A stretch of 64,000 nucleotides of DNA. Origin: Streptomyces griseoluteus (GTDB lineage Bacteria > Actinomycetota > Actinomycetes > Streptomycetales > Streptomycetaceae). The DNA lies in NCBI RefSeq assembly GCF_004784465.1, contig NZ_SRRU01000007.1, positions 249,091 to 313,090 on the forward strand. Reading direction: 5' to 3'. Of the stretch, positions 40,265-49,889 are shown piece by piece (within the stretch, counting starts at the first letter, position 1; the number at the start of each line of letters is the position of its first letter). The notes beneath the pieces are model-generated. The model was not told the origin of the DNA and did not search any database. It worked only from the letters and a program-made list of their open reading frames with translations. The translations under genes were made by a program, and so were the position numbers.

Positions 40265-42778
40265 TTGCCAGACGAGGCCCAGCCACTGACCGCCGCCAAG
40301 CCGGAGTCCGCCTCGGCGCCCGCGGTGAAGCCCGCGCCGAACGCGTCCGACGCGAAGAACGACCGGCGCGGCTCGGTCGAGCACGCCCAGTCGGCGCCGG
40401 TGGAGAAGACCGCCGACACCGCGCGCCCCAAGCCCGCCCCCGTGCGCCCCGCGGCCGGTCAGACCGCGCCCCGCTCCGGCTCCTCCAACCGGGTCCGCGC
40501 CCGCCTGGCCCGTCTGGGCGTGCAGCGCGCGAACCCGTACAACCCTGTGCTGGAGCCGCTGCTGCGGATAGTGCGCAGCAACGACCCCAAGATCGAGAAC
40601 GCGACGCTCCGCCAGATCGAGCGCGCCTACCAGGTGGCCGAGCGCTGGCACCGCGGCCAGAAGCGCAAGAGCGGCGACCCGTACATCACCCACCCGCTCG
40701 CCGTCACCACCATCCTGGCCGAGCTGGGCATGGACCCGGCGACCCTGATGGCCGGCCTGCTGCACGACACCGTCGAGGACACCGAGTACGGCCTGGACGA
40801 CCTGCGCCGGGACTTCGGTGACGTGGTCGCCCTGCTGGTGGACGGCGTCACCAAGCTGGACAAGGTCAAGTTCGGCGAGGCCGCGCAGGCCGAGACCGTG
40901 CGCAAGATGGTCGTCGCCATGGCCAAGGACCCCCGCGTCCTGGTCATCAAGCTCGCCGACCGCCTGCACAACATGCGCACCATGCGCTACCTCAAGCGCG
41001 AGAAGCAGGAGAAGAAGGCGCGCGAGACCCTGGAGATCTACGCGCCGCTCGCCCACCGGCTGGGCATGAACACCATCAAGTGGGAGCTGGAGGACCTGGC
41101 CTTCGCCATCCTCTACCCCAAGATGTACGACGAGATCGTGCGGCTGGTGGCCGAGCGCGCCCCCAAGCGCGACGAGTACCTGGCCATAGTCACCGACGAG
41201 GTCCAGGCCGACCTGCGCGCCGCCCGCATCAAGGCGACCGTCACCGGCCGGCCCAAGCACTACTACAGCGTCTACCAGAAGATGATCGTCCGCGGCCGGG
41301 ACTTCGCGGAGATCTACGACCTGGTCGGCATCCGCGTCCTGGTGGAGACCGTCCGGGACTGCTACGCGGCGCTCGGCACCATCCACGCGCGATGGAACCC
41401 GGTCCCCGGCCGGTTCAAGGACTACATCGCGATGCCGAAGTTCAACATGTACCAGTCGCTGCACACGACGGTCATCGGCCCCAACGGCAAGCCGGTCGAA
41501 CTGCAGATCCGCACCTTCGACATGCACCGCCGCGCCGAGTACGGCATCGCGGCGCACTGGAAGTACAAGCAGGAGGCCGTCGCCGGCGCCTCCAAGGTGC
41601 GCACCGACGCGCCGAAGTCGTCCGGCAAGGGCAAGGACGACCACCTCAACGACATGGCGTGGCTGCGCCAGCTGCTGGACTGGCAGAAGGAGACCGAGGA
41701 CCCCGGCGAGTTCCTGGAGTCCCTGCGCTTCGACCTGTCCCGCAACGAGGTCTTCGTCTTCACGCCCAAGGGCGACGTGATAGCGCTCCCGGCCGGGGCC
41801 ACCCCGGTCGACTTCGCCTACGCGGTGCACACCGAGGTCGGCCACCGGACCATAGGGGCACGCGTCAACGGTCGCCTCGTCCCGCTGGAGTCCACCCTGG
41901 ACAACGGCGACCTGGTGGAGGTCTTCACCTCCAAGGCGCCCGGCGCCGGGCCCTCCCGCGACTGGCTGGGCTTCGTCAAGTCGCCCCGCGCCCGCAACAA
42001 GATCCGCGCCTGGTTCTCCAAGGAGCGCCGGGACGAGGCGATCGAGCAGGGCAAGGACGCGATCGTCCGCGCGATGCGCAAGCAGAACCTGCCGATCCAG
42101 CGCATCCTGACCGGCGACTCCCTGGTCACCCTGGCGCACGAGATGCGGTACTCCGACATCTCCGCGCTGTACGCGGCGATAGGCGAGGGTCATGTCTCCG
42201 CGCAGAACATCGTGCAGAAGCTCGTCCACGCGCTCGGCGGCGAGGAGGCGGCCACCGAGGAGATCGAGGAGCCGGTCCCGCCGACCCGGCGCAGCCGCAA
42301 GCGCCGCTCCAGCGCCGACCCCGGTGTCGTGGTCAAGGGCGTCGACGACGTGTGGGTGAAGCTGGCCCGCTGCTGCACCCCGGTACCGGGCGACCCGATC
42401 ATCGGGTTCGTCACCCGGGGCAGTGGGGTCTCGGTGCACCGCAGCGACTGCGTCAACGTGGACTCGCTCTCCCGCGAGCCCGAGCGCATCCTCGACGTGG
42501 AGTGGGCGCCCACCCAGTCCTCGGTCTTCCTGGTCGCCATCCAGGTCGAGGCGCTGGACCGCTCCCGGCTGCTCTCGGACGTCACCCGCGTCCTGTCCGA
42601 CCAGCACGTCAACATCCTGTCCGCGGCCGTGCAGACCTCCCGCGACCGGGTCGCCACCTCCCGCTTCACCTTCGAGATGGGCGACCCCAAGCACCTGGGC
42701 CACGTCCTGAAGGCGGTCCGGGGCGTGGAGGGCGTCTACGACGTCTACCGCGTGACCTCCGCCCGCAACCGCGGCTAG
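40265..42778 (+). CDS. relA: Bifunctional (p)ppGpp synthetase/hydrolase (Rel/Spo homologue)
   Basis: An 837-residue RSH protein. It has a Pro/Ala-rich N-terminus of about 80 residues, an HD hydrolase domain (HPLAVTTILAELGMDPATL, LLHDTVEDTEYG), a synthetase domain (RPKHYYSVYQKM, YDLVGIRVLV), then TGS (FVFTPKGDVIALP) and a C-terminal ACT domain. The synthetase loop reads RFKD, the form found in bifunctional enzymes rather than the EXDD of E. coli RelA. The TTG start at 40265 has AGGAG six bases upstream; a TACCAT -10-like element lies at 40208-40213. In Streptomyces ppGpp affects antibiotic production. Confidence 0.95.
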   Translation: MPDEAQPLTAAKPESASAPAVKPAPNASDAKNDRRGSVEHAQSAPVEKTADTARPKPAPVRPAAGQTAPRSGSSNRVRARLARLGVQRANPYNPVLEPLLRIVRSNDPKIENATLRQIERAYQVAERWHRGQKRKSGDPYITHPLAVTTILAELGMDPATLMAGLLHDTVEDTEYGLDDLRRDFGDVVALLVDGVTKLDKVKFGEAAQAETVRKMVVAMAKDPRVLVIKLADRLHNMRTMRYLKREKQEKKARETLEIYAPLAHRLGMNTIKWELEDLAFAILYPKMYDEIVRLVAERAPKRDEYLAIVTDEVQADLRAARIKATVTGRPKHYYSVYQKMIVRGRDFAEIYDLVGIRVLVETVRDCYAALGTIHARWNPVPGRFKDYIAMPKFNMYQSLHTTVIGPNGKPVELQIRTFDMHRRAEYGIAAHWKYKQEAVAGASKVRTDAPKSSGKGKDDHLNDMAWLRQLLDWQKETEDPGEFLESLRFDLSRNEVFVFTPKGDVIALPAGATPVDFAYAVHTEVGHRTIGARVNGRLVPLESTLDNGDLVEVFTSKAPGAGPSRDWLGFVKSPRARNKIRAWFSKERRDEAIEQGKDAIVRAMRKQNLPIQRILTGDSLVTLAHEMRYSDISALYAAIGEGHVSAQNIVQKLVHALGGEEAATEEIEEPVPPTRRSRKRRSSADPGVVVKGVDDVWVKLARCCTPVPGDPIIGFVTRGSGVSVHRSDCVNVDSLSREPERILDVEWAPTQSSVFLVAIQVEALDRSRLLSDVTRVLSDQHVNILSAAVQTSRDRVATSRFTFEMGDPKHLGHVLKAVRGVEGVYDVYRVTSARNRG

Positions 42779-42782
42779 CGAC

Positions 42783-42833
42783 GCATACGCCGAGGGGCTC
42801 CGTACGGTGTGTACGGAGCCCCTCGGCGTATGC
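42783..42833. terminator. Very strong bidirectional terminator
   Basis: A perfect 23-bp stem with loop GGTGT (arms 42783-42805 and 42811-42833). It lies four bases after the relA stop and 14 bases from the end of the convergent DUF349 gene. Confidence 0.92.
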
Positions 42834-42847
42834 GGTGGGGGAGTGTC

Positions 42848-44077
42848 TCAGCCCCCGAACTCCTCAAGACCCTTCAGCGCCTGGTCCAGCAGTGCCTGGC
42901 GGCCCTCCAGCTCACGCTCCAGCTTGTCGGCGCGGGAGGTGTTGCCCTGGGCACGGGCCTGCTCGACCTGGCCGCGGAGCTTGTCCACGGCGGCCTGGAG
43001 CTGACCGGTCAGACCCGCGGCACGCGCACGCGCCTCCGGGTTGGTCCGGCGCCACTCGGCCTCCTCGGCCTCCTGGATCGCCCGCTCCACCGCGTGCATC
43101 CGGCCCTCGACCTTGCCCCGCGCGTCGCGCGGCACGTGCCCGATGGCCTCCCACCGCTCGTTGACCGAACGGAACGCGGCACGCGCGGCCTTCAGGTCCC
43201 GCACCGGGAGGATCTGCTCGGCCTCCTCGGCCAGCGCCTCCTTGAGCTTCAGGTTCTCGCCCTGCTCCGCGTCCCGCTCGGCGAACACCGAGCTGCGCGC
43301 GGCGAAGAACACGTCCTGCGCGCCCCGGAAGCGGTTCCACAAATCGTCCTCGTGCTCGCGCTGGGCGCGGCCCGCGGCCTTCCAGTCCGCCATCAGCTCG
43401 CGGTACCGGGCCGCCGTGGCACCCCAGTCCGTCGAGCCCGACAGCGCCTCCGCCTCCGCGACCAGCCGCTCCTTCAGGCGCCGGGCGTCCTCGCGCTGCG
43501 AGTCGAGCTGGGCGAAGTGCGCCTTGCGGCGCTTGGAGAAAGCCGACCGGGCGTGCGAGAAGCGGTGCCACAGCTCGTCGTCGGACTTGCGGTCGAGCCG
43601 GGGCAGACCCTTCCACGTGTCCACCAGGGCCCGCAGCCGCTCACCGGCCACCCGCCACTGGTCGGACGCCGCGAGCTGCTCCGCCTCCGCGACCAGGTCC
43701 TCCTTGGCCTTGCGGGCCTCGTCGGACTGCTTGGCCCGCTGCGCCTTGCGCTCCTCGCGGCGCGACTCGACCTTCTCGACGAGCTTGTCCAGCCGGGCCC
43801 GCAGCGCGTCCAGGTCGCCCACCGCGTGGTGCGCGTCCACCTGCTCGCGGATGTGGCCGATCGCGGCCTGGGCGTCCTTCGCGGACAGATCGGTGGTCTG
43901 CACGCGCTTTTCGAGGAGGCCGATCTCGACCACCAGGCCCTCGTACTTGCGCTCGAAGTAGGCCAGCGCCTCCTCGGGGGAGCCGGCCGCCCACGATCCG
44001 ACGACCTGCTCGCCGTCGGCCGTACGCACGTACACGGTCCCCGTCTCGTCGACGCGGCCCCACGGGTCGCTGCTCAC
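42848..44077 (-). CDS. DUF349-repeat protein
   Basis: 409 residues from GTG 44077, with GGAGGAGG five bases upstream. The protein is almost wholly helical and carries about three copies of the DUF349 repeat, each built round a tryptophan/charged pattern: LVDTWKGLPRLDRKSDDELWHRF, ELMADWKAAGRAQREHEDDLWNRF and NERWEAIGHVPRDARGKVEGRM. Long coiled-coil character is evident (EKRVQTTDLSAKDAQAAIG). The function of DUF349 proteins is poorly defined. It is monocistronic and next to relA in many actinobacteria. Confidence 0.9.
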   Translation of the reverse strand: MSSDPWGRVDETGTVYVRTADGEQVVGSWAAGSPEEALAYFERKYEGLVVEIGLLEKRVQTTDLSAKDAQAAIGHIREQVDAHHAVGDLDALRARLDKLVEKVESRREERKAQRAKQSDEARKAKEDLVAEAEQLAASDQWRVAGERLRALVDTWKGLPRLDRKSDDELWHRFSHARSAFSKRRKAHFAQLDSQREDARRLKERLVAEAEALSGSTDWGATAARYRELMADWKAAGRAQREHEDDLWNRFRGAQDVFFAARSSVFAERDAEQGENLKLKEALAEEAEQILPVRDLKAARAAFRSVNERWEAIGHVPRDARGKVEGRMHAVERAIQEAEEAEWRRTNPEARARAAGLTGQLQAAVDKLRGQVEQARAQGNTSRADKLERELEGRQALLDQALKGLEEFGG

Positions 44078-44245
44078 AGCGCCTCCTCCACATGATGCCT
44101 GCGGGGAGCCTCCCGGCCCCCTGGCATCGTCCACAGTTTCGTCATCGCCAACATAGGCGACCGGCAGGGGGCCTGTCCGCATCCGGAGGCACCCAATTCC
44201 GCAGGCGACCGGCCCGCGGGGGCGGACCGGAACGCCCCGGCGGAG

Positions 44246-45070
44246 TCAGGACTTCGTGACCGTCGCCTTGTCGATCACGACCGTGGCGTTCGGGGCGCCG
44301 TCGCCCTGGCCGGTGTTCTCGCCCGCCTTGGCGATCTTGTCCAGCACCTTCAGCCCGGCCTTGTCGATCGTGCCGAAGGGGGTGTACGACGGCGGCAGCG
44401 GGCTGTCCTTGTACACCAGGAAGAACTGGCTGCCGCCGGTGTGCGGCTGCCCGGTGTTGGCCATCGCCACCGTGCCCGCCGGGTAGGTGTTCTTCTTGAG
44501 GCTCTTGTCCTTCAGGTTCTCGTCCGGGATCGTGTAGCCCGGTCCGCCGGTGCCGGTACCCGTCGGGTCACCGCACTGCAGGACGTAGATCCCGTTCGTG
44601 GTCAGCCGGTGGCACTTGGTGTGGTCGAAGAAGCCCTTGTCCGCGAGGTAGGAGAAGGAGTTCACCGTGTGCGGGGCCGCCGAGGCCTTCAGGGCCAGGC
44701 CGATGTCGCCGCAGGTGGTGGCCAGCTTCATCGTGTAGCCGGCCGACGTGTCGATCGACATCGCCGGCTCCTTCTTCCAGGACTGCTTCTTCACCGAGCC
44801 CTTGGCCGGCTTCTCGCAGGGGTCCGGGGCCTTGCTGGGGCTCGCGGACGCGCTCGGCGAGGAGCCGGCGGCGTCCACCTTCTTGTCGCCGTCGTCCTTC
44901 ATCACGCCCGTCGTGTAGAGCGCCACACTGCCGATCACGATCACGCCGAGCACCGACGCGATCACCGAGTTGCGCATGCGCGCCTTGCGTCGCGCGTCCG
45001 TGCGCCGCTGCTGCTGCCGCAAGAACTTCTCCCGTGCGAGCTGACGCCGTCGCTGCTCCTGGCTGACCAC
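44246..45070 (-). CDS. Membrane-anchored cyclophilin-type peptidyl-prolyl isomerase
   Basis: 274 residues from GTG 45070 (GGGAGAAA upstream). A very basic N-terminus (RRRQLAREKFLRQQQRR) leads into one membrane segment (SVIASVLGVIVIGSVALYTTG), then a Ser/Pro/Lys linker and a cyclophilin domain: HTVNSFSYLADKGFFDHTKCHRL and GGSQFFLVY. The topology is N-in with the catalytic domain outside, so it probably folds exported proteins. It is divergent from the metallo-hydrolase gene. Confidence 0.92.
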   Translation of the reverse strand: MVSQEQRRRQLAREKFLRQQQRRTDARRKARMRNSVIASVLGVIVIGSVALYTTGVMKDDGDKKVDAAGSSPSASASPSKAPDPCEKPAKGSVKKQSWKKEPAMSIDTSAGYTMKLATTCGDIGLALKASAAPHTVNSFSYLADKGFFDHTKCHRLTTNGIYVLQCGDPTGTGTGGPGYTIPDENLKDKSLKKNTYPAGTVAMANTGQPHTGGSQFFLVYKDSPLPPSYTPFGTIDKAGLKVLDKIAKAGENTGQGDGAPNATVVIDKATVTKS

Positions 45071-45260
45071 CGGGTTTCTCCCTCATGCGTGTCGTATGCC
45101 GACCGGTACGTGTGCGTCCTGTGATCCGACAGGCGCGTGTAGCCCCGTACCGTATATGGGTTCGCTGAGGAAACGGCAGCGCCGGTAGGCTCTAGGGGGC
45201 TTCAGCACGCGGGTCCGCCCGCGCGCGAGCCCTCCCGTACCGACACAACGAAGGACGATC

Positions 45261-45968
45261 GTGCTCATTGCCGGGTTCCCCGCCGGGGCCTGGGGGACGA
45301 ACTGTTATCTCGTCGCCCCCGCCGCCGGTGAGGAGTGCGTGATCATCGACCCCGGCCATCAGGCCGCCCCCGGCGTCGAGGAAGCGCTGAAGAAGCATCG
45401 CCTCAAGCCGACCGCCGTCGTCCTCACCCACGGCCACATCGACCACGTCGCCTCCGTCGTCCCCGTGTGCGGCGCGCACGACGTGCCCGCGTGGATTCAT
45501 CCCGACGACCGCTACATGCTGAGCGACCCGGAGAAGGCGCTCGGCCGGTCCATCGGGATGCCGCTCATGGGCGAACTCACCGTGGGGGAGCCGGACGACG
45601 TCCGGGAGCTGACCGACGGGGCGAAACTGGACCTGGCCGGGATGGAGTTCTCCGTCGCCCACGCGCCGGGCCATACCAAGGGGTCGGTGACCTTCCGGAT
45701 GCCCGAGAGCGCCGACGTGCCGTCGGTCTTCTTCTCCGGGGATCTGCTGTTCGCCGGCTCCGTGGGACGCACCGACCTGCCGGGCGGATCGATGGAGGAC
45801 ATGCTCGGGTCGCTGGCACGCGTCTGCCTGCCGCTCGACGACTCCACCGTGGTCCTGTCCGGCCACGGCCCCCAGACCACCATCGGCCAGGAACGCGCCA
45901 CCAACCCCTATCTGCGGCAGGTGGCCGTCGGCCAGGGAACCGACCCGGCTCCCCGACGAGGAATGTGA
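45261..45968 (+). CDS. Metallo-beta-lactamase-fold hydrolase (glyoxalase II-like)
   Basis: A 235-residue protein with the metal site THGHIDHVASV, a downstream HAPGHTKGS and a later SGHGPQTTIG. The N-terminus GAWGTNCYLV is typical of the glyoxalase II-like subgroup. The substrate is not determined; mycothiol thioesters are one possibility in an actinomycete (inference). GTG 45261 follows AAGGA; TAGGCT at 45186-45191 may be its -10. hisS follows 13 bp later and the pair is conserved. Confidence 0.88.
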   Translation: MLIAGFPAGAWGTNCYLVAPAAGEECVIIDPGHQAAPGVEEALKKHRLKPTAVVLTHGHIDHVASVVPVCGAHDVPAWIHPDDRYMLSDPEKALGRSIGMPLMGELTVGEPDDVRELTDGAKLDLAGMEFSVAHAPGHTKGSVTFRMPESADVPSVFFSGDLLFAGSVGRTDLPGGSMEDMLGSLARVCLPLDDSTVVLSGHGPQTTIGQERATNPYLRQVAVGQGTDPAPRRGM

Positions 45969-45981
45969 CGAGAGAGCTTCC

Positions 45982-47241
45982 GTGAGCACCTTCAAGGCCC
46001 CCAAGGGCACGTACGACCTGATCCCGCCGCAGTCCGCGCAGTACCTCGCCGTCCGGGAGGCCATCGCCGCCCCCCTGCGCAACTCCGGGTACGGCTACAT
46101 CGAGACGCCGGGTTTCGAGAACGTCGAGCTGTTCGCGCGCGGTGTCGGCGAGTCCACCGACATCGTCACCAAGGAGATGTACGCCTTCGAGACCAAGGGC
46201 GGCGACCGCCTCGCCCTGCGTCCCGAAGGCACCGCCTCCGTGCTCCGCGCCGCTCTGGAGGCCAACCTGCACAAGGCGGGCAACCTCCCGGTCAAGCTCT
46301 GGTACTCCGGCTCCTACTACCGCTACGAGCGCCCGCAGAAGGGTCGTTACCGCCACTTCTCCCAGGTCGGCGCCGAGGCGATCGGTGCCGAGGACCCCGC
46401 GCTGGACGCCGAGCTGATCATTCTGGCCGACCAGGCGTACCGCTCGCTGGGCCTGCGCCAGTTCCGCATCCTGCTCAACAGCCTGGGCGACGCCGAGTGC
46501 CGTCCGGTGTACCGGGCCGCGCTCCAGGACTTCCTGCGCGGACTCGACCTCGACGAGGACACCCTGCGCCGCGCCGAGATCAACCCGCTGCGCGTCCTGG
46601 ACGACAAGCGCGAGTCGGTGCAGAAGCAGCTCACCGGCGCCCCCCTGCTGCGTGACTACCTGTGCGACGCCTGCAAGGCGTACCACGAGGAGGTCCGCGA
46701 GCTGATCACCGCCGCCGGCGTCGCCTTCGAGGACGACCCCAAGCTGGTCCGGGGCCTGGACTACTACACCCGCACCACCTTCGAGTTCGTCCACGACGGT
46801 CTCGGCTCCCAGTCCGCCGTCGGCGGCGGCGGCCGGTACGACGGCCTCTCCGAGATGATCGGCGGCCCCGCGCTGCCCTCGGTCGGCTGGGCGCTCGGCG
46901 TGGACCGCACCGTCCTCGCCCTGGAGGCCGAGGGCGTGGAGCTGGACCTGCCGTCCACCACCAGTGTCTTCGCCGTCCCGCTCGGCGAGGAGGCCCGGCG
47001 GGTGCTGTTCGCCAAGGTCACCGAGTTGCGCAAGGTCGGCGTCGCGGCCGACTTCTCCTACGGCGGCAAGGGCCTGAAGGCCGCGATGAAGGCCGCCAAC
47101 CGCTCCGGCGCCCGCTACGCGCTGGTGCTGGGCGAGCGCGACCTCGCCGAGGGCCAGGTCCAGGTCAAGGACATGGAGTCCGGCGAGCAGACGGCGGTCG
47201 GCCTGAACGAGGTCGTCGCGGAGCTGGAGTCCCGGCTCTGA
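45982..47241 (+). CDS. hisS: Histidyl-tRNA synthetase
   Basis: A 419-residue class II synthetase: motif 1 region GFENVELFARGVGESTDIVTKE, motif 2 SYYRYERPQKGRYRHFSQVG, the histidine-binding peptide LVRGLDYYTRTTFE, and motif 3 GGGGRYDGL...GWALGVDRT. It has a C-terminal anticodon-binding domain. GTG 45982. Followed by a clear terminator. Confidence 0.97.
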   Translation: MSTFKAPKGTYDLIPPQSAQYLAVREAIAAPLRNSGYGYIETPGFENVELFARGVGESTDIVTKEMYAFETKGGDRLALRPEGTASVLRAALEANLHKAGNLPVKLWYSGSYYRYERPQKGRYRHFSQVGAEAIGAEDPALDAELIILADQAYRSLGLRQFRILLNSLGDAECRPVYRAALQDFLRGLDLDEDTLRRAEINPLRVLDDKRESVQKQLTGAPLLRDYLCDACKAYHEEVRELITAAGVAFEDDPKLVRGLDYYTRTTFEFVHDGLGSQSAVGGGGRYDGLSEMIGGPALPSVGWALGVDRTVLALEAEGVELDLPSTTSVFAVPLGEEARRVLFAKVTELRKVGVAADFSYGGKGLKAAMKAANRSGARYALVLGERDLAEGQVQVKDMESGEQTAVGLNEVVAELESRL

Positions 47242-47272
47242 GCCGCTGAGTCGCTGAGAGCAGTGAGGGGTC

Positions 47273-47304
47273 GACGGGCCGGACGGATCGCCGTCCGGCC
47301 CGTC
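47273..47304 (+). terminator. Terminator after hisS
   Basis: A perfect 14-bp stem GACGGGCCGGACGG and its complement with loop ATCG, 31 bases past the hisS stop. Confidence 0.85.
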
Positions 47305-47473
47305 ACCGTTCGATCGCCTGTGCTGCCGTCCGGCCCGAACCGGCCGAAAATAGAGAAAGCGTGCCCCGCCCGCCTCGAACTTATGCACAGCGAACGGTGC
47401 GCGGGGGCGCCTGTGCGGCACAATGACCGATGCCCGAAGCAGGTCCGATCTAGCGAGTGACGGAATCGGCGTG

Positions 47474-48130
47474 ATGAGCAAGACGACAGTCAACGACGTC
47501 TCCACCCAGTCCGGGCCCGAGCGTTCTCGCGGCACGGCCCGCGTCGAGGGCGGCAGCCGCGCCTTCGCCCTGATGCTGGTGATCACCGGCGCGGCCGGAC
47601 TGCTCGCCGCCTGGGTCATCACACTCGACAAGTTCAAGCTGCTCGAGGCCAAGGTCGAGGGCAAGACCTTCGTCCCCGGCTGCAGCCTCAACCCGGTGGT
47701 CTCCTGCGGCAGCGTCATGGAGAGCAAGCAGGCCGCCGCCTTCGGCTTCCCCAACCCCATGCTGGGCCTGGTCGCCTACGGCATCGTGATCTGCGTCGGG
47801 GTGAGCCTGCTCGCCCGTGCCCGCTTCCCCCGCTGGTACTGGCTGACCTTCAACGCCGGCACGCTGTTCGGGGTCGGTTTCTGCACCTGGCTCCAGTTCC
47901 AGTCCCTGTACCGGATCAACGCCCTGTGCCTGTGGTGCTCGCTGGCCTGGGTCGCCACGATCATCATGTTCTGGTACGTCACCTCCTTCAACGTGCGCCA
48001 GGGCTTCCTGCCCGCCCCGCGCCCGCTGCGCTCGTTCTTCGGCGAGTTCACCTGGGTCCTGCCCGGGCTGCACATCGGGATCATCGGCATGCTGATCCTG
48101 ACCCGCTGGTGGAGCTTCTGGACGAGCTGA
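47474..48130 (+). CDS. VKOR-type membrane thiol oxidase
   Basis: 218 residues, four to five membrane segments. The vitamin K epoxide reductase fold is shown by the loop cysteines in FVPGCSLNPVVSCGSVM and the quinone-proximal pair in NALCLWCSLAW. In actinobacteria VKOR re-oxidises a DsbA-like partner with menaquinone and so drives disulfide formation outside the cell; no extracytoplasmic DsbA is adjacent here. ATG 47474 or the preceding GTG 47471 is the start; no strong ribosome binding site is visible. Confidence 0.9.
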   Translation: MSKTTVNDVSTQSGPERSRGTARVEGGSRAFALMLVITGAAGLLAAWVITLDKFKLLEAKVEGKTFVPGCSLNPVVSCGSVMESKQAAAFGFPNPMLGLVAYGIVICVGVSLLARARFPRWYWLTFNAGTLFGVGFCTWLQFQSLYRINALCLWCSLAWVATIIMFWYVTSFNVRQGFLPAPRPLRSFFGEFTWVLPGLHIGIIGMLILTRWWSFWTS

Positions 48131-48177
48131 CCGACCGGTCCCGGCCGGCGGCCGGGGTCGTTGTCAGTGGCGTGATT

Positions 48178-48183
48178 TAGGGT
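48178..48183 (+). promoter_or_regulatory. -10 element TAGGGT of a leaderless promoter for rarA
   Basis: TAGGGT ends seven bases before GTG 48191, with no ribosome binding site between. No good -35 is seen. Confidence 0.5.
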
Positions 48184-48190
48184 TTTCGGT

Positions 48191-49546
48191 GTGGAAGCCG
48201 ACCTGTTCACCGCCGCAGCCGAAGAACGCCAGGAGAAGGAGCCCGCGGGCAGTCCCCTGGCGGCGCGCATGCGTCCGCGCACCCTCGACGAGGTGGTGGG
48301 CCAGCGCCATCTGCTCAAGCCCGGCTCACCGCTGCGCAGACTGGTCGGCGAGGGCGGCCGGGGTCCGGCCGGACCCTCCTCGGTGATCCTCTGGGGCCCG
48401 CCCGGCACCGGCAAGACCACCCTCGCCCATGTCGTCTCCCGCGCCACCGACCAGCGCTTCGTGGAGCTGAGCGCGATCAGCGCCGGCGTCAAGGAGGTCC
48501 GCGCGGTCATCGACGGCGCCCGCCGCGCCGCCGGCGGCTTCGGCAAGGAGACCGTTCTCTTCCTCGACGAGATCCACCGCTTCAGCAAGGCCCAGCAGGA
48601 CTCCCTGCTCCCGGCCGTGGAGAACCGCTGGGTCACCCTGATCGCGGCCACCACCGAGAACCCGTACTTCTCGGTCATCTCCCCGCTGCTCTCCCGCTCT
48701 CTGCTCCTCACCCTCGAACCGCTCACCGACGACGACGTACGCGACCTGGTGCGCCGCGCCCTCGCCGACGAGCGGGGCCTCGGCGGGACGCTCACCCTCC
48801 CCGAGGAGTCCGAGGAGCACATCCTGCGGGTGGCCGGCGGCGACGCCCGCCGCGCCCTCACCGTGCTGGAGGCCGCCGCCGGCGCCTCCCTCGACAAGGG
48901 CGACGACGACATCACCCTGACCACGCTGGAGGAGACCGTCGACCGCGCGGCGGTGAAGTACGACCGCGACGGCGACCAGCACTACGACGTGGCCAGCGCC
49001 CTGATCAAGTCCATCCGGGGCTCCGACGTGGACGCCGCCCTGCACTACCTGGCCCGCATGATCGAGGCTGGCGAGGACCCCCGCTTCATCGCCCGGCGCC
49101 TGATGATCTCCGCCAGCGAGGACATCGGCGTCGCCGACCCGGGCGCGCTGCCGATAGCCGTCGCGGCCGCGCAGGCCGTCGCGATGATCGGCTTCCCCGA
49201 GGCCGCGCTCACCCTCAGCCACGCCACCATCGCGCTCGCGCTGGCCCCCAAGTCCAATTCCGCGACCACCGCGATCGGCGAGGCCCTGGCCGACGTGCGC
49301 AAGGGCTTCGCGGGCCCGGTCCCGCCCCACCTGCGGGACGGGCACTACCAGGGCGCCAAGAAGCTGGGCCACGCCAAGGGGTACGTCTACCCGCACAACC
49401 AGGCCGACGGCATCGCCGCCCAGCAGTACGCCCCGGACGCCCTCAAGGACCGCGAGTACTACAACCCGACCCGGCACGGCGCCGAGGCGCGGTACGCGGA
49501 CGCGGTCGAATGGACCAGGAAGCACCTGGGTCGAAAGCGGTCCTGA
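48191..49546 (+). CDS. rarA: Replication-associated recombination protein A (RarA/MgsA)
   Basis: A 451-residue AAA+ ATPase of the WRNIP1/RarA family: MRPRTLDEVVGQRHLL, Walker A GPPGTGKTTLAHVV, Walker B VLFLDEIHRFSKAQQD, sensor ATTENPYFSV, and the tetramerisation part with ARRLMISASEDIGVADP and YPHNQADGI. It acts at stalled forks and gaps. The start is GTG 48191, probably leaderless. Confidence 0.95.
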   Translation: MEADLFTAAAEERQEKEPAGSPLAARMRPRTLDEVVGQRHLLKPGSPLRRLVGEGGRGPAGPSSVILWGPPGTGKTTLAHVVSRATDQRFVELSAISAGVKEVRAVIDGARRAAGGFGKETVLFLDEIHRFSKAQQDSLLPAVENRWVTLIAATTENPYFSVISPLLSRSLLLTLEPLTDDDVRDLVRRALADERGLGGTLTLPEESEEHILRVAGGDARRALTVLEAAAGASLDKGDDDITLTTLEETVDRAAVKYDRDGDQHYDVASALIKSIRGSDVDAALHYLARMIEAGEDPRFIARRLMISASEDIGVADPGALPIAVAAAQAVAMIGFPEAALTLSHATIALALAPKSNSATTAIGEALADVRKGFAGPVPPHLRDGHYQGAKKLGHAKGYVYPHNQADGIAAQQYAPDALKDREYYNPTRHGAEARYADAVEWTRKHLGRKRS

Positions 49547-49889
49547 GCGCCCTGTAGACTGCCTCGAAGTGCTGAGTCCCGTGTCCGGGCCCCCGACAAG
49601 GGGGAACGGCTCACCAGAGCGGGACATCCAGCCGGAGAGTCCGGCCCCAGGGCGGGGTTCTCCAGGAGCGTCGCGCACCGTCGAAGGTGTCGCGGGCAGC
49701 CCACCACCCTCCGGCCGAGCGCCGGGACCGGTCGGTGGGCCACTCGCGTGCTGCACGTATGTGCCCAGTTCGGGGAACGGCTGCCCGGCCCGTCCGGCAA
49801 GGACAGGCAGGGTCTCCCCGGCTGCGGATGCGACCTCCCCTAACCCTGGTGAAGCCGTATTCGCATAAGAAACACGAGGTGTCGGTTCC
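49547..49889 (+). other. Long leader region of rpsD
   Basis: A 343-bp gap without a gene. A -10-like TAGACT at 49555-49560 overlaps the end of rarA; transcription from it would give rpsD a leader of about 320 nt. Small hairpins are visible: CCCCC-GACAA-GGGGG at 49590-49604 and GCCGGA-GAG-TCCGGC at 49631-49645. Ribosomal protein S4 represses its own mRNA in other bacteria, so an autoregulatory structure is a reasonable guess. I recognise no known RNA family. Confidence 0.4.
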
